Shown: piece after piece, positions 20,111-30,680 of the stretch | Layout of the letters: the number at the start of each line of letters is the position of its first letter | How positions within the stretch are numbered: position 1 is the stretch's first letter | From: Adiantum capillus-veneris | Lineage: Eukaryota > Streptophyta > Polypodiopsida > Polypodiales > Pteridaceae | Direction: 5' to 3' | Length of the DNA: 64,000 bases | Assembly (NCBI GenBank): GCA_014529385.2 | Contig: CM043959.1 | Location: 11,374,809 to 11,438,808, forward strand | Program-made: the position numbers and the translations under genes | The notes under the pieces: model-generated | What the model was told of the DNA's origin: nothing | Database searches by the model: none | What the model saw: the letters and a program-made list of their open reading frames with translations, nothing else

Positions 20111-20650
20111 TGAGTTTTGGCCAAGTCTTTAAATTTTTACCTCGAAGTGTCCTTGAGCTTACCCACTAGTTCAAACAACTTTTAAGCTTACTCTCCAGTT
20201 GGGTTGAGTGGTTTCGGGTCTTTTCGTGCTGTTTCTAGGCGTAGACCTGAATTTTGCAACTTCTAATAACAACTCACAATGATTCTTTCAGAGAGAGCAA
20301 TGTTCTGAATTCCACCTCGGATCCTACTTATCCTACTCCTAGATTCTTATGCAATGGAGTTGTGGAAAGTGTCCACAAACACTCGTTTTCTTGTCTTTTA
20401 TGGTTTTCTGAGCACTGTTCTTAAGACTTGTCTCGTCTACCAATCATCCTCAAAATCCTAATATATTTTTACAATCCTATAAGCCTAAAGGCACTCAGCA
20501 AGTACGATTACTTCCAACTACCTCTACACAACAAAAGACCACAATCTTAGGCTATGCGATTTCTAAAAGAAAGTTTTGAACTCTAAGCAATCCTAGAGGA
20601 AGTTAAAGGATAACTTCACAAGATGCTTATATTTTTCTCTAGTTTAGGTC

Positions 20651-20668
20651 TCTCCGTCAACGGTGCCA
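20651..20668 (-). promoter_or_regulatory. Primer binding site of Element 2 (tRNA-Asp-like)
   Basis: The minus strand reads TGGCACCGTTGACGGAGA, two bases inside the LTR. It differs at three positions from TGGCGCCGTTGCCGGGGA, the site used by many plant Athila/Tat elements and complementary to tRNA-Asp. Confidence 0.75.
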
Positions 20669-20670
20669 AA

Positions 20671-21421
20671 TGTGGGACGCACGTCTAACCTCACTATCCT
20701 ACCTTATTGCCGTATTAGCGAGAACCACGATTAAATTGTCAATCCATGGGACGAAGCTGACTCGACTAGTGCATAGAGGCTACAAGAGGTTGTCAATCTC
20801 TCAAAAAAAAACTAACAACTCGCATCTAACTCAAGATACACTCAAGTGACTGAAATCACCAAAAGCCAATCGCTCATCGGCAAACAAATCACATCTGTTA
20901 CAACATCAAATGACATCCAAACATAACGAAATTTCTAGGACATGTTTATAAGACCTAAGCACACATGTTTATGGTCCCAAATCCCACTTTAGTTCAAGCT
21001 CCAAAATCACGATTATTAACAGCAATGAATTTTTGACCTAGTCGTTTTCGACCCAGAATGCATCTAACTGCTTAGCAATGATGCCCCAATACCCCGCCTA
21101 TGCTTAGTTTTTGATTTGAAAGTGTAAATTCCTAATTATGATGAAATTAGGCCACGGGTCAGCGACGCCAAAAGCTACAAAATATTGTGATGTGTTTACG
21201 TCAATGTGTAGAGCTCTTACCTACGGTTGCAATGCAACAAATGTGACTGCAATGTGACAACCGGGGAGGGAGTAGGACGCGGGAGAAGGAGAGGAGTGAG
21301 CACCGTTAGCTCACACTGTGTATTTCATTATCCAAAAACTTAATAATAACTTACAAAAATTGGCTTTTATACTTAGCCAAGGTTTTGGTGGTCAAAACTA
21401 ATAATTAAGGTCATTGGATCA
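20671..21421 (-). repeat. 5' LTR of Element 2 (outer end approximate)
   Basis: It starts TGTGGGACGC next to the primer site and contains a TATA box at 21362-21374. The outer end is placed at a CA after GGTCATTGGAT, where Element 3 gag coding appears to resume. No second LTR is in the window to confirm this. Confidence 0.55.
21362..21374 (-). promoter_or_regulatory. LTR TATA box (Element 2)
   Basis: The minus strand reads AAGTATAAAAGCC, a good TATA match for transcription towards the primer binding site. Confidence 0.5.
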
Positions 21422-23583
21422 TGCCCTGATGCTTGCAAGCTAGTAGATTTAGGCTCAACAGACACTCTTTCTCCTTGTATCATTAAGTTGTCCTCCAATT
21501 GGATCGCATTGGTAGCAACTGCTTTCCAAGTGGTGATACCTCAAATGACTAGGCCATTGTAGATATCCTCATGCCATAGTCTCCTAATGAATCTATGGAG
21601 CAATTGGTTATTATTGAAGTGCTCATTTGGATTACAACGGGAATTTAAATGCTTCAAGCGACTAATAAAGTCTCTCACAGATTCCCCTTCCTCTCGTTGG
21701 GCTTTTTGGAGCTGAGATGCTACACCCCTAAGTACTCCCTCTTGTATGTACTCTTTCAAGAACAATCTCCTAAGAGTAGGGTAAATCATTTTTTCTTCCA
21801 CCCTTAGGATCCTATACCAATCCCTAGCCTTTCCACTCAAGGTCAGGCTTAAAGCATTACTCTTATGCAGGTCATTATGTTCTCCTAGGGAATCACATAT
21901 TTGTTCAAATACTTTGATATGCTTCCTCACATCCCCGTATCCACTAAATTTTAATGTGGGCTTGGCTATTTGTATTGCCTTACTTCTAGGCTCTCTATCA
22001 GGCGTGTTACACATATTTTCAGCAATAATCGATCGATAGCTTGAGCGAATGTTGCCAAGTCACCCAAGTGATCATGTATAGTGGGGACAGGCACTCTTGG
22101 GACTGCATGTGGAACCCATGTGGAATGGGGGTTTGCATTGGGTTTGGCGTACATGCAGCCCTTGGGTTCTAAGTTGGGTACGATGTTGTGCCATGTGGTG
22201 GCCCAAAGTTCATATGTGTGGCCCTCAGCCTAGCAAACGTGGGATATGACATGCTAATGCTAGCTGGTATGGTCTCATTGAAATAAGGGCTTGGATGTTG
22301 TGGTCGTGGAGCATAAGTTACTGAAACAATGGGAGGGGTAGGAGCTACATGAGCACAAGGGTCCATAGGTGCATATGACTGATACACTGTTGTAGGCATT
22401 GGGCCACCATGTAGCGGTGATTTACTAATAAATGAGATCCATGGTGTGTTCTTTGTCATGCCCATCACTGGGGTAGGCATGGTAGCCATGGTGTCATCAA
22501 GAGAAAGATGAGCTAAACATGGAAAGGTAAAGCTATCACTTGTGGACTCAGATTGTACTAAGACCCCTGGCGAAACAACATATGGAGGATCCATCGTCTT
22601 ACTGAGGTAGTCTCCAATTGTGATAAAGTTGGTTGCTTAGCCTTCCCTGTATCCAAGAATCTCATGAGACCCGTTGAAGGCATGTGGATCCCTTTATTCT
22701 GCCTCCAGCTCAATAACCATATGCATGACATCACAAACTCTTTGTTATTGCTCCTCTACGCTAGTAGTACCCGATGTGGATTGTAGGACATCTAACCAAC
22801 CCACGTGATAAGTGTGACATGTGTATAGGTCAGTTAAAGTCTCCGTTTGAAGTTCATACTCCCAATTTTCATTTAGAAACGCTCCATCTAGGATTGATGT
22901 GCTAGGGGTGCCCTTTGAAGTAGATGCAACGTGGCTCTCTATGGGTTGACCCGTAACGCTTGCTAATTCAGGAGCACTTGATTGCTTGACTAGCATGGAT
23001 GTTGAAATAGATGCCTTTGCCTTTAGCTCTCTCCGTTGCGGTGCCTTGCCTAGGCTCTTGATTTCATTTTCCCTAGCTACAAGGATATATTGCTCAACCT
23101 CTTGCACTTCAGCAAGGCTTCTACCATCATTAATATAACCTTGGAGGGGAATAGCTCTGAGGAGTCAGGGGGTGCAGTGAATGGAGTATTCACATGCACA
23201 CTCTCCGCGAGCATGGGGTCTACTTTAGTCATGAATGGTGACTTTACTTTCCCACCCCCTTCATTTACATCGTTAGCTCCATGTTTGGAGCGAGTGACTC
23301 TACTCAAAGTCTCTTTCAAGCGGCTAAACACGCTCGTGCCGGACCGTGGATCCATGACATGCATGTCTTAGCTTGAGCTATCGGGATTAGGCATCGGGTA
23401 ACCTTCCATGATGTCATAGTTAGAGGAAGAGACACTAGATGCAATATGGGGGTCCTGAGTGGTACTACCTTGGGTTCCCGCTGAGGGCCTAGAGACTAAG
23501 GTTGAGGAATAATGGGTGCCTGCATAAACGGAGACACTCTTTATGGGATCGTCCTCTAGCACATGACCAGAGCGTAGGTGCAT
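21422..23583 (-). pseudogene. Element 3 gag
   Basis: The frame opens at 23583 with MHLRSGHVLEDD, has a stop at 23368, shifts near 23100 (VEQYILVARENEIKSLGK), and continues through a Pro/Met-rich region (22594-22169). The core at 22014-21541 has KPTLKFSGYGDVRKHIKVFE, LTLSGKARDWYRIL and RDFISRLKHLNSRCNP, typical of Retrotrans_gag. Past the stop at 21541 the same frame continues with ITTWKAVATNAIQLEDNLM, then ends at Element 2. No zinc knuckle is reached. Confidence 0.78.
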
Positions 23584-23707
23584 GTGACCTCAACACTCTA
23601 GAAGTGTTGGTGAGTGCCCATGAAGGCCGCTCACCAAGTTTTCTGGGTGTTTGCAACCCAAGTTTACTCTCAATTCTTTTGTTTTTATGGTCTTTTTTTC
23701 TAACCAA

Positions 23708-24575
23708 GCCACGGAATATAGCGTGTAATAATGAGAATATTGGTTAGAGAGACGTGCCGTGCTTTACAACCCCAGATTCGGTTACTTAAAGCCCTCGAAA
23801 TCCTAAAAACACTCTTTTCCTAGTCGAGAAGAATGCTAAAATTAGTAAGTTCAAGGGGTGAGTGTGAAGGGAATGATGGAGGACTTGAAGGACTTGTCCC
23901 ACATGCCCTCCCCTCACTTGAGGTTCTAGTATTTATATATGTAGTAGTGTCTATACTATATCATAAGACTAAGGAGTGAGGCCTCGGCTTGGGCTTGGGG
24001 GGAGATCCCGATCCCTTCCTTTTAAAGTAAGATTTTGCTTTTTTTAAAATTTTTTTGGTCTCAAATTGTTCGAGCGTTTTTTTATTGTTTTTATTTTTAT
24101 TTTTTTATATTTTTAAACAAAAAAACTTTTTGAAATTTTTTTCTGTGGATAATCCTGCACGTGGACGTCGAGCTTATGCGCACGTACATCTGTCCTTGGC
24201 AACTGTGTCTAACCTTCCTACAACTAAAAATACTAATTAACACTAACTAGCACTGCACACACACTTTCTAACACAACAAACTACACACTCACAGACTACT
24301 CAACCTGCTCAGTGTGTGCTGCTCATTGACTAGTGCATATAACAGATCTACACTAAGTAACAAATCTGCTAATACCTATACATTGCAACACTTAGCAGAT
24401 CTAACAAAAACCTGCACATTGCAACACTTAACACATTCTAACAAAACTTGATAAACTTGCACATTAGAGCCACTTAACTTATCTAACTTAACTCAGCAAC
24501 AAAAAACCAGAAATGACAGAAGTGAATGGCTTTCTGAGGTAGCACTGAGTGCTCCTCAAGCTTAGTGCAAGGCAG
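23708..24575. other. Element 3 leader, no gene seen
   Basis: This non-coding stretch lies between gag and the primer site. It has T-rich runs around 24020-24140 and repeated TAACA/ACACTTA words at 24230-24480. I see no conserved ORF. Confidence 0.5.
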
Positions 24576-24593
24576 TCCCCAGTAGTGGCGCCA
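24576..24593 (-). promoter_or_regulatory. Primer binding site of Element 3 (tRNA-Asp-like)
   Basis: The minus strand reads TGGCGCCACTACTGGGGA, with TGGCGCC and TGGGGA ends close to the tRNA-Asp site of Athila/Tat elements. It lies four bases from the LTR. Confidence 0.75.
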
Positions 24594-24597
24594 AAAA

Positions 24598-25150
24598 TGT
24601 GTGCTTTATCGCACGTGTCGGAGGTTGGGAACTTGCTAAACACCGTGTGCGAACCACGAATTGCTGCAAGCATACAACTAGAAGATCCTAGCAAGCTCAA
24701 AGGGGCAATGGTGTGTCACTCACCGCTCAATGCTTCCATCGTGAAGGATTGTGTGCCGTGAAGAAGAAGGAGCCGCCGCCGCCGTCGCACTCAACCGCCT
24801 CGTCACCGCCGATGCCGCCGCACTACTCGATCACACACACTCTCTCTCAAGCGCGCGCGTGTGCACACACACACACACATACGTGAGCACACGATGGAGA
24901 AGAAGACAGAGGTAGAGCAAGAGCACTTCTTAGCTTGAACCTCAAAGAAAGAGGATTTTAGGTCAAAATGGACCTTTTATAAGAGTGCGACCCATTCACA
25001 CATGGGTGCCCAGTGAAAATCATGTAAAAATGGGATAAGTGGTGCGCCTCTCATCAGCAATCACCTACACACCTATTGGACCGACAAGCCCGGTCCATGA
25101 CTCAAATAAGTAAAAGACGTGCATTGAAGGTGATAGGGTGTCCGTAAGGG
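24598..25150 (-). repeat. 5' LTR of Element 3 (outer end uncertain)
   Basis: It starts TGTGTGCTTTATCGC. It contains GCC-rich triplets at 24771-24815, CA repeats at 24860-24880 and a TATA box at about 24973-24983 (ATAAAAGG on the minus strand). Without a partner LTR the right end is a guess. Confidence 0.5.
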
Positions 25151-26123
25151 TTAACAAAATTTTTGACAAATAAAATACACCCGTTTTCTATTCAATCTGT
25201 ATTTTTTCTTTCAATTCCATTTTATGGTACCCTTCTGTATGAGAAAATAAATAAATTTAATAACCCCTTCTGCTGCACTCATGTGATAGTCACATAATCA
25301 TTAAGTGAGCCCCCCGAGGGTAGAGTACTTTGGCAAGTATTGGATGGAGGGCACAACAGGCACCACTAGAATATGTATGCCAAATGGGGCATTTTGCAGG
25401 TCAATCATGGATTTCTAGCTTTGCTAGATGGAGAGATTTAAAGTTTCTAAGTGCAAAGATGGCTAGTGTTTTTAAAGCTTGTGATATGCTCTATGTGTTG
25501 GTGTTTATGGCTTCCCAATTGGAGTTTTTGGGAGAAACATATGCCAAGGTGAAGTTTAAGCCCTGTCTATTATAGATAGATAATCATTGCACGTGTCGAT
25601 ATCGAGGTGTATATGCCAAAGGGATCATCCAGATCAACCCTTGTTTTTATGTACTCGAGCATTGATATCTAACAACTCTTTAATGGGGAGCTATGGTGAC
25701 TCAAGATAGTCCACGATCATAGAGATCGTCACCTCTCTTAGCAGATAAATCATCATCCAAGAGAGATGAGCGCAGGTGGTTGGCCATGCGATGCATTTCA
25801 TGGAAGTTATTTCAAGGTAGAAATGGCTATTGGGTGTGCGTTCATGAAACATGTGAGAGAAAGCAAAAGCTAAAGGGTTGTTGTGAGAAGGTGTACAGGG
25901 TGCTAGAAGGTGTTGTGTTCCTATGTGCAAGACGGCCTTGGCCACGGTAATGATTCCTAAATCTTGGGGTCTTTTTGGCCTGCCCCCCCTGCCCCAAAGG
26001 AGGGAGGCCTTAGTGATGGTTTCCCTTTTTTGCTAATGAAAAAGGGAAAGTTATTTTGAAAATAGATTAAATTGAAAAATTTAGTGTGAAATTTGATTAT
26101 TAAAAAGACCATCTTTTGAGATG
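25151..26123. other. Unassigned spacer between Elements 3 and 4
   Basis: The longest frame is on the minus strand at 25691-25945 (84 aa, with FAFSHMFHERTPNSHFYLEI). It has no motif I recognise. It may be an old transposon remnant. No other feature is supported. Confidence 0.4.
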
Positions 26124-26128
26124 ATGAG
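26124..26128. repeat. Target-site duplication ATGAG, left copy (Element 4)
   Basis: ATGAG lies immediately before the LTR TG and is repeated exactly at 33563-33567. Confidence 0.9.
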
Positions 26129-26723
26129 TGATAGTGGGAAAAAGAGCAGTGCAATCGGGTGGCCTCTGTACTCGTGCACACTCCACAAACCACGCCTCAT
26201 GAAAACAAGCAAAGAACAAATCAAAGGGGGCACCAACCTAAATTAAGAGGTTTAGGGACCTCATACATAGTGCACATAGGCAAGTGAGCCTTCTGGCATT
26301 ATGATGGCATCAAAACATATGGTAAAACACATAGAAACGAAGCTTAGGGACCTTATGTAGCATATATATACACAAGACATCAGCTTAACAATACAACGGC
26401 ATCTGATCATACATAACAAGGATATAGAGAAGCAAGCCAAGGATGGCATAATCCCTTGTCAAAAACAATCAACCCAGCAAGTAGGTATGATCCTACTAGC
26501 AACTCATCAATACCTTAGAGAATGATGGCGAGGATGGTGGCCATGGAGCATGAGAGAAGACTCCTTATTTATGTTTTAGGGCTAGTAATGTAGCATACTA
26601 GAGGGAGAGAGAGAGAGAGAGAGGGAGAGAGAGTAGAGCTCCATTCATAGCTCCTCGTTGTGAGCAATGTCGTCATAGCTTCATTGCTTGGTGAAGTGTT
26701 GTTTTTGAGTGAGAGAAGGCCTC

Positions 26724-26733
26724 CTTATATAGG
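26724..26733 (-). promoter_or_regulatory. LTR TATA box (Element 4)
   Basis: CCTATATAAGG on the minus strand lies in the same GGCCT-flanked context as in Element 1. The partner LTR has it at 32658-32667. Confidence 0.6.
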
Positions 26734-27204
26734 TTTCTGAGAGGGTTTAGGATTAGGGATAAACATGCTTAAATTCGCTAATTGGGGTTACTTTTTGCTT
26801 AGGGTGGTCAACAGATTGAGGTCACCTGATATGTCACCATCAAGATATTCTCTAGAGTGATGTGAGAGGGGAGGATAAATGCTGATTTTTCTGATTGTGA
26901 CACATGGGGATAAGGCCTTGACTAGCATTTAAGAGTAGGTAGGTGGCTGTTGAAACTGGAGGTTCTGCACATGACCTGCTGGGTCCTCCTGAATATCAAA
27001 TTCTCAAAAAATCCTCAACCATGGCTTCTTTTGACATGTGTTCTTTGAAAAAATCAGCATGTCTCTTTTCAACTCAAAAGTGTTTATCCCTGTTGACTCA
27101 CCTTTACCATAAGATTTTCCCCTTTTCTCCTTCTGTAACTGCATTGTTGATGCCCAATCACTGCTTCTAGTAACAGTGAACTGTTACCTACCAAATACTT
27201 ATGG

Positions 27205-27345
27205 TGCAGTAAAAAATATTTACCATGGGTAAAAAAAGTTACTGCAGGTAAAAAGTGATTTGTAATTACCATGTAGGTGAAAAATATTTACTGTAGGTAA
27301 AAACATTTACCGTGGTAAAAAATATTTACTGTCGGTAAAAAAGTG
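27205..27345. repeat. Cluster of short GTAAAAA/TTTAC palindromic repeats in U3
   Basis: At least six imperfect copies of GGTAAAAAATATTTACTG-like text occur in 140 bp, upstream of the TATA box in the transcribed sense. The partner LTR has the same cluster at about 33137-33283. Position and repetition suggest an enhancer-type array, but this is inference. Confidence 0.65.
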
Positions 27346-27632
27346 AAAACGGAGTATGCTGTGCTGTGAGTCCACACAAACATCCTCGTGTAAATTTCAC
27401 TAGAAATTCACACCTAGAATGGGCTATTCTGTAAGATATAGGTTGTAGGCATGCATAAGAGCTCGTTCCCACGTATCTTCTGTCCATGGCACTTTTTACT
27501 CTTTGGTGCTTGTGAAGTAGATTTTTCTTTTCTTTCGAGATCCCTTGGACTAGAGTATCCTCATCTCCCCAACAACTGACTGTGCCTTTATTGCATCTTC
27601 AGAAGGGGTCCTAAAAACCATGCATCATATAG

Positions 27633-27643
27633 CCCTCCCCCTT
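27633..27643 (-). promoter_or_regulatory. Polypurine tract of Element 4
   Basis: AAGGGGGAGGG on the minus strand ends a few bases before the 3' LTR. Confidence 0.8.
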
Positions 27644-27645
27644 AA

Positions 27646-27670
27646 GCTAGAGGTATTTGATGCCTCTAGC
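27646..27670 (-). promoter_or_regulatory. Stem-loop before the polypurine tract of Element 4
   Basis: GCTAGAGG pairs perfectly with CCTCTAGC around a 9-nt loop. It is equivalent to the hairpin at 2875-2900 in Element 1 and marks where element sequence resumes after the captured segment. Confidence 0.7.
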
Positions 27671-28581
27671 TGTAGGTTGTGCTACAATAGGGTTCTCTTG
27701 AATACTTACCCACCTGGTACCAATTGAATTTTCCATGTTACTGCTTTCTTAGCTGATGCACCCTGTTTAGTCCTTTCTGATGAATAATTGTATCCATCCA
27801 TGACTAATAACTGGTCTCCTAGACCCTTGAAAGCCATACCCCATCCATTGTCAATATCCGCTTTCATTGGTAGCATTCTCTGTTTTTCTTTTTTTCTTCT
27901 CTTTTTTTCCTTTTTTTTAGAGAGAATTATATAACATAGAGCTATAGACTGCATAAGAAAAATGATAGTATAGTGGCTATATAGATAGGATAGAGATAGA
28001 GAAAAAAGCATCTGCTACTGCATCACCCTCCAGGGTGAAATGGAAAGCTCAAAGCTCCCCCACGCATGGTGTAGAATCCACCTGGATCAAAAGTAAAGCA
28101 TTGCTCATTGCCATCAACCTGTAAAACATGTATATCCAAGCCTTCCTTTGCACTTGTAGGCCAATAGACAGGCCACCCTTCCAGTTCTTTATAGCACGGA
28201 GCTTCGTCACCCTGCATCCATAATCCTTCGTGTCCACTATAAACATACTTGCCATCACTTGAGAAACCTGAATCGTAAGCAGCTATCCTACCATCTGCTA
28301 CAGAACCCTCCATGGTATAGTCCACTTCAAAAAAACCTTGCCATTGACACAAAAATATATGTAAAGCAACCTCCAATAACACATGTATCCATAGCATCAC
28401 ATAACATAGCAAGACCCTGCCATTTGCCTCCACTTGCTGCATAGCCAAGCAAACCTGATCACTTTTCAAACCTGTATCCAAACCCTCTATAAACGTCTCC
28501 ACAACCATCTCTTTATACTCAGAAACATGACCTACTAGAGCTTCAACCTGTGCAAATAGCTCATCACCAACAAGGTTGACG
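27671..28581 (-). pseudogene. Captured plant gene fragment(s) inside Element 4
   Basis: This sequence has no RT, RNase H or integrase similarity. It reads as exon-like frames. One begins VGDELFAQVEALVGHVSEYK and ends with LKSDQVCLAMQQVEANGRV. One has GRIAAYDSGFSSDGKYVYSG. A last one (27850-27710) has MKADIDNGWGMAFKGLGDQL, then LLVMDGY, and is followed directly by a splice donor, GGTGG|GTAAGT. NGWGxAFKxxGDxLxV is typical of plant F-box/kelch proteins, so at least that exon is probably kelch-derived. A T-rich presumed intron lies between 28021 and 27865. Retained splice sites point to capture from genomic DNA or unspliced RNA. Confidence 0.65.
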
Positions 28582-29852
28582 GCACCTTCCTTTAATTGGA
28601 TATGGTGTTGGGTTAACGTCACTCCTTTAATGTGCCCGTAATCAGTTATAAAGAGGCCAGCATGCTTCTTTAGTACCTGCAAATAGGGTTCTCTCTCTTC
28701 TTCTAGTAGGTCCTTAGCTAGCATCTCCTCTAAGCCTGTGGCTTCTTCCTTGTTTAGAGAGTCTTGACCACCTTCTCCTTCTGGGTTTCGCAGTATTATA
28801 CCCATGACTTCCAAAGAGCTAGCATCCTCCTCAGATGACTCATCCTCAGATGAAGAGCAACTGCTTGTACTCCATTCATCCATAGAAGTCTCCATCTCTA
28901 GGTCTTGTTGTCTACCCCGCTTCATGTCATACACAATTTTTTGTTGCTTGCCACCTACCTTATGATTTGGTCGCAACTCAAGGGAACTTGTCTCCCAATC
29001 TTGCCTAGCTTTCATAGCCATAAGCCAAGGTCTTCCAAGGATTAGCGGATAGCCCTCCCCCTTAGTTGGGATCACATAAGCATCAATTGAGATTGCCACA
29101 CCAAAAGCTGAAACCTTCACTCCATTAACCTTTCCCACACAAGACACCCTTACATTATTTGCCATCTTAGCTTGTAAGGAAGTTTGCTCGTTTACTTCCA
29201 AACCCAACCTGTGCATTAATTTCTTTGTCATAACACAAATCTCAGCTCCACCATCTACGTACACATTGGAGACTCGCTGACTCTTAATCTCTGCATCAAT
29301 GACTGGCACGATATCCTTCATGCCTCTTGCACTAATAGACCCAACTGACTTTGCCTTAGCCCTCCTGGTGCTAACCATCTTAGACCAGGTTCTACGCATC
29401 TTTGGGGAAAGGTGGAGGAGTTGCTGCCATGAAATCTTTGGTCCTTGCTTACTCACATCTGCTACCAGGTCGTAAGGTATGGATCCTACCCCAAGTGGAA
29501 AGTCTTCTACTCCTATGTGCCTCCTTGACCTACTCTTCCTTTTCTTGTCTCCTATCACTTGGGAGGAACCCTCATTCCCTTTATCCGGCTCTGAAGCTTC
29601 CATTTCATCAGTTATTTGTCTCCTAACTCTCTTTATCGGCATGGCAACAACTTCCTCCATTTTTTCTTTCCCTTTATCCTTACCATTGTCAAGACTTATG
29701 ACAGAGACAACCCTGTCCTCCCCTCCCGATGGTAGTGGAGGGATCTCTGCTGGTGCTTGTGGTGGTGGAGGAGGGGGTCTCAATATTTGGATTGGTGGAG
29801 CCACGTGTGCATTTTGTCCATTTAGTGGCCTAGCTCGAGGAGGAGTGAATTG
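28023..29852 (-). CDS. Element 4 protease with truncated pol fused to captured sequence
   Basis: This open frame of about 610 codons follows a single in-frame TAG after gag. It starts with a Pro-rich linker (ILRPPPPPPQAP), a basic region (KKRKSRSRRH), and a protease with YVDGGAEICVMTKKLMHRLG and LILGRPWLMAMKARQDW. An acidic spacer and the RT entry region (HHIQLKEGA) follow. After that the text departs from Element 1 and enters the captured segment, ending in HPGG and a TGA. The active site has Asp-Gly-Gly where Element 1 has Asp-Ser-Gly, so catalysis is doubtful. It is a chimeric reading frame and its product, if made, is unknown. Confidence 0.85.
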   Translation of the reverse strand, partial: QFTPPRARPLNGQNAHVAPPIQILRPPPPPPQAPAEIPPLPSGGEDRVVSVISLDNGKDKGKEKMEEVVAMPIKRVRRQITDEMEASEPDKGNEGSSQVIGDKKRKSRSRRHIGVEDFPLGVGSIPYDLVADVSKQGPKISWQQLLHLSPKMRRTWSKMVSTRRAKAKSVGSISARGMKDIVPVIDAEIKSQRVSNVYVDGGAEICVMTKKLMHRLGLEVNEQTSLQAKMANNVRVSCVGKVNGVKVSAFGVAISIDAYVIPTKGEGYPLILGRPWLMAMKARQDWETSSLELRPNHKVGGKQQKIVYDMKRGRQQDLEMETSMDEWSTSSCSSSEDESSEEDASSLEVMGIILRNPEGEGGQDSLNKEEATGLEEMLAKDLLEEEREPYLQVLKKHAGLFITDYGHIKGVTLTQHHIQLKEGAVNLVGDELFAQVEALVGHVSEYKEMVVETFIEGLDTGLKSDQVCLAMQQVEANGRVLLCYVMLWIHVLLEVALHIFLCQWQGFFEVDYTMEGSVADGRIAAYDSGFSSDGKYVYSGHEGLWMQGDEAPCYKELEGWPVYWPTSAKEGLDIHVLQVDGNEQCFTFDPGGFYTMRGGALSFPFHPGG

Positions 29853-30680
29853 CTAGCGAGGAGGCCGTCTTTGATTACCATTTCCTTGATAGCGTCGTGG
29901 ATGGGGGCAATAATACATGCCGTGACCTACCTCTCCACAATTGTAGCAAATGTACTCACGTGCTTGCCTTTGTCCTTCTTGTCTATTTCGTTCATTTCCT
30001 GGCTGGGGAGCCCTTACACCTTGAACCAGATTGATGGACAGGCTCTCTAGTTGATTGGTGATTTGTTGAAGTAATTCTTGTTGAGAGGACTCTTGGTCTG
30101 TTGCTCCTGTCCCTGCTACTACCCTTGCCGTAGGTTGAGCTAGCGGTGGAGGCTCCATTCCCCCTTGTAGTTGAGCTTGGAATTTTAACTTCCTATCCTT
30201 CTCCCTTGCATAAGTCATAGCTTTATCAAAGGTATCTGGGAATTTACCTTTTACCTTTTCTCGAAGGATGGGGTAAAGCCCTGCCAGGAAACAGTTCTTC
30301 TTTAGGCATTCTGACGCCCTTTCTCCTTCACCTAGTGATGCACACCATTTCTCCCACAGGTTGGAAAACTTTCCTTCATAGCTTCTATAGCCATTGGGTG
30401 ATGTTTGGCGTAGCTCTAAGAGCTGTCTCCATATCTCCTCTGGAGGCTCATGGCGGCGAAATTCTTCGATGAAGGCCATCTTTAAGGACTCCCAGTCTCT
30501 TCTTTCTTCAGGTGCCAAAGTTTGATACCATAATTTTGCACCTTCCCTCAAGACCAAAGGAAAGGCCCTTAACTTAGTAGCTTCGTCATCCCTTCCCGAT
30601 ACCAGAAAGGCCATTTCCAAATTATCCAAAAAGTTTGGAGCAACCTCCCCAGGCTTACCATAAAAATTAGGGAAGGCCAT
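29853..30680 (-). CDS. gag: Element 4 gag
   Basis: It starts at ATG 30678-30680 (MAFPNFYGKPGEV), matching Element 1. It has the capsid region (FLDNLEMAFLVSGRDDEA, LWYQTLAPEERRDWESLK), a coiled-coil-like Gln/Leu stretch (QQELLQQITNQLESLSINL) and one CCHC knuckle, CYNCGEVGHGMYYC. It ends at TAG 29853-29855 just after the knuckle. The next codons are CAA TTC, and the frame continues into protease. The stop is either a C-to-T mutation or a readthrough signal. Apart from it gag is intact. Confidence 0.92.
   Translation of the reverse strand: MAFPNFYGKPGEVAPNFLDNLEMAFLVSGRDDEATKLRAFPLVLREGAKLWYQTLAPEERRDWESLKMAFIEEFRRHEPPEEIWRQLLELRQTSPNGYRSYEGKFSNLWEKWCASLGEGERASECLKKNCFLAGLYPILREKVKGKFPDTFDKAMTYAREKDRKLKFQAQLQGGMEPPPLAQPTARVVAGTGATDQESSQQELLQQITNQLESLSINLVQGVRAPQPGNERNRQEGQRQAREYICYNCGEVGHGMYYCPHPRRYQGNGNQRRPPR

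Larger units (their letters stand above)
1..21421 (-). mobile_element. Element 2: Ty3/gypsy LTR retrotransposon, left end outside window, host of Element 1
   Basis: This is a degenerate minus-strand element. From right to left it has a 5' LTR (20671 to about 21421), a primer binding site (20651-20668), a 2-kb leader with tandem repeats, gag with zinc knuckles, protease, RT, RNase H and integrase. A further protease-like reading frame follows the integrase and is cut by Element 1. Frameshifts and stops occur throughout the coding region. I see no 3' LTR between 1 and 730, so the left end is probably beyond the window. The right boundary is inferred from the LTR TATA box and from where Element 3 gag coding stops. 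Its exact base is uncertain. Confidence 0.75.
21422..25150 (-). mobile_element. Element 3: gypsy-type LTR element, only LTR, leader and gag present
   Basis: It is read leftwards from an LTR that starts at 24598. A tRNA-Asp-like primer site (24576-24593), a leader of about 1 kb and a long broken gag follow. Coding stops where Element 2 begins, so pol is presumably on the far side of Element 2, beyond the window. The right edge of the LTR is not determined. Confidence 0.65.
26129..27627 (-). repeat. 3' LTR of Element 4
   Basis: This 1499-bp repeat has termini TGATAGTGGG and GCATCA and matches 32060-33562 nearly throughout. It includes a short (GA)n tract at 26599-26633, a TATA box at 26724-26733 (CCTATATAAGG on the minus strand) and a palindromic repeat cluster at 27205-27345. 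Confidence 0.93.

Noticed and set aside
28361-28570. Possible saposin-like half domain in the captured segment
   Set aside because: Only a loose pattern of hydrophobic residues and one Cys; too weak to name.
29479-29856. 125-aa plus-strand ORF with Gly-rich end
   Set aside because: Antisense of the Pro-rich linker in Element 4; no independent support.
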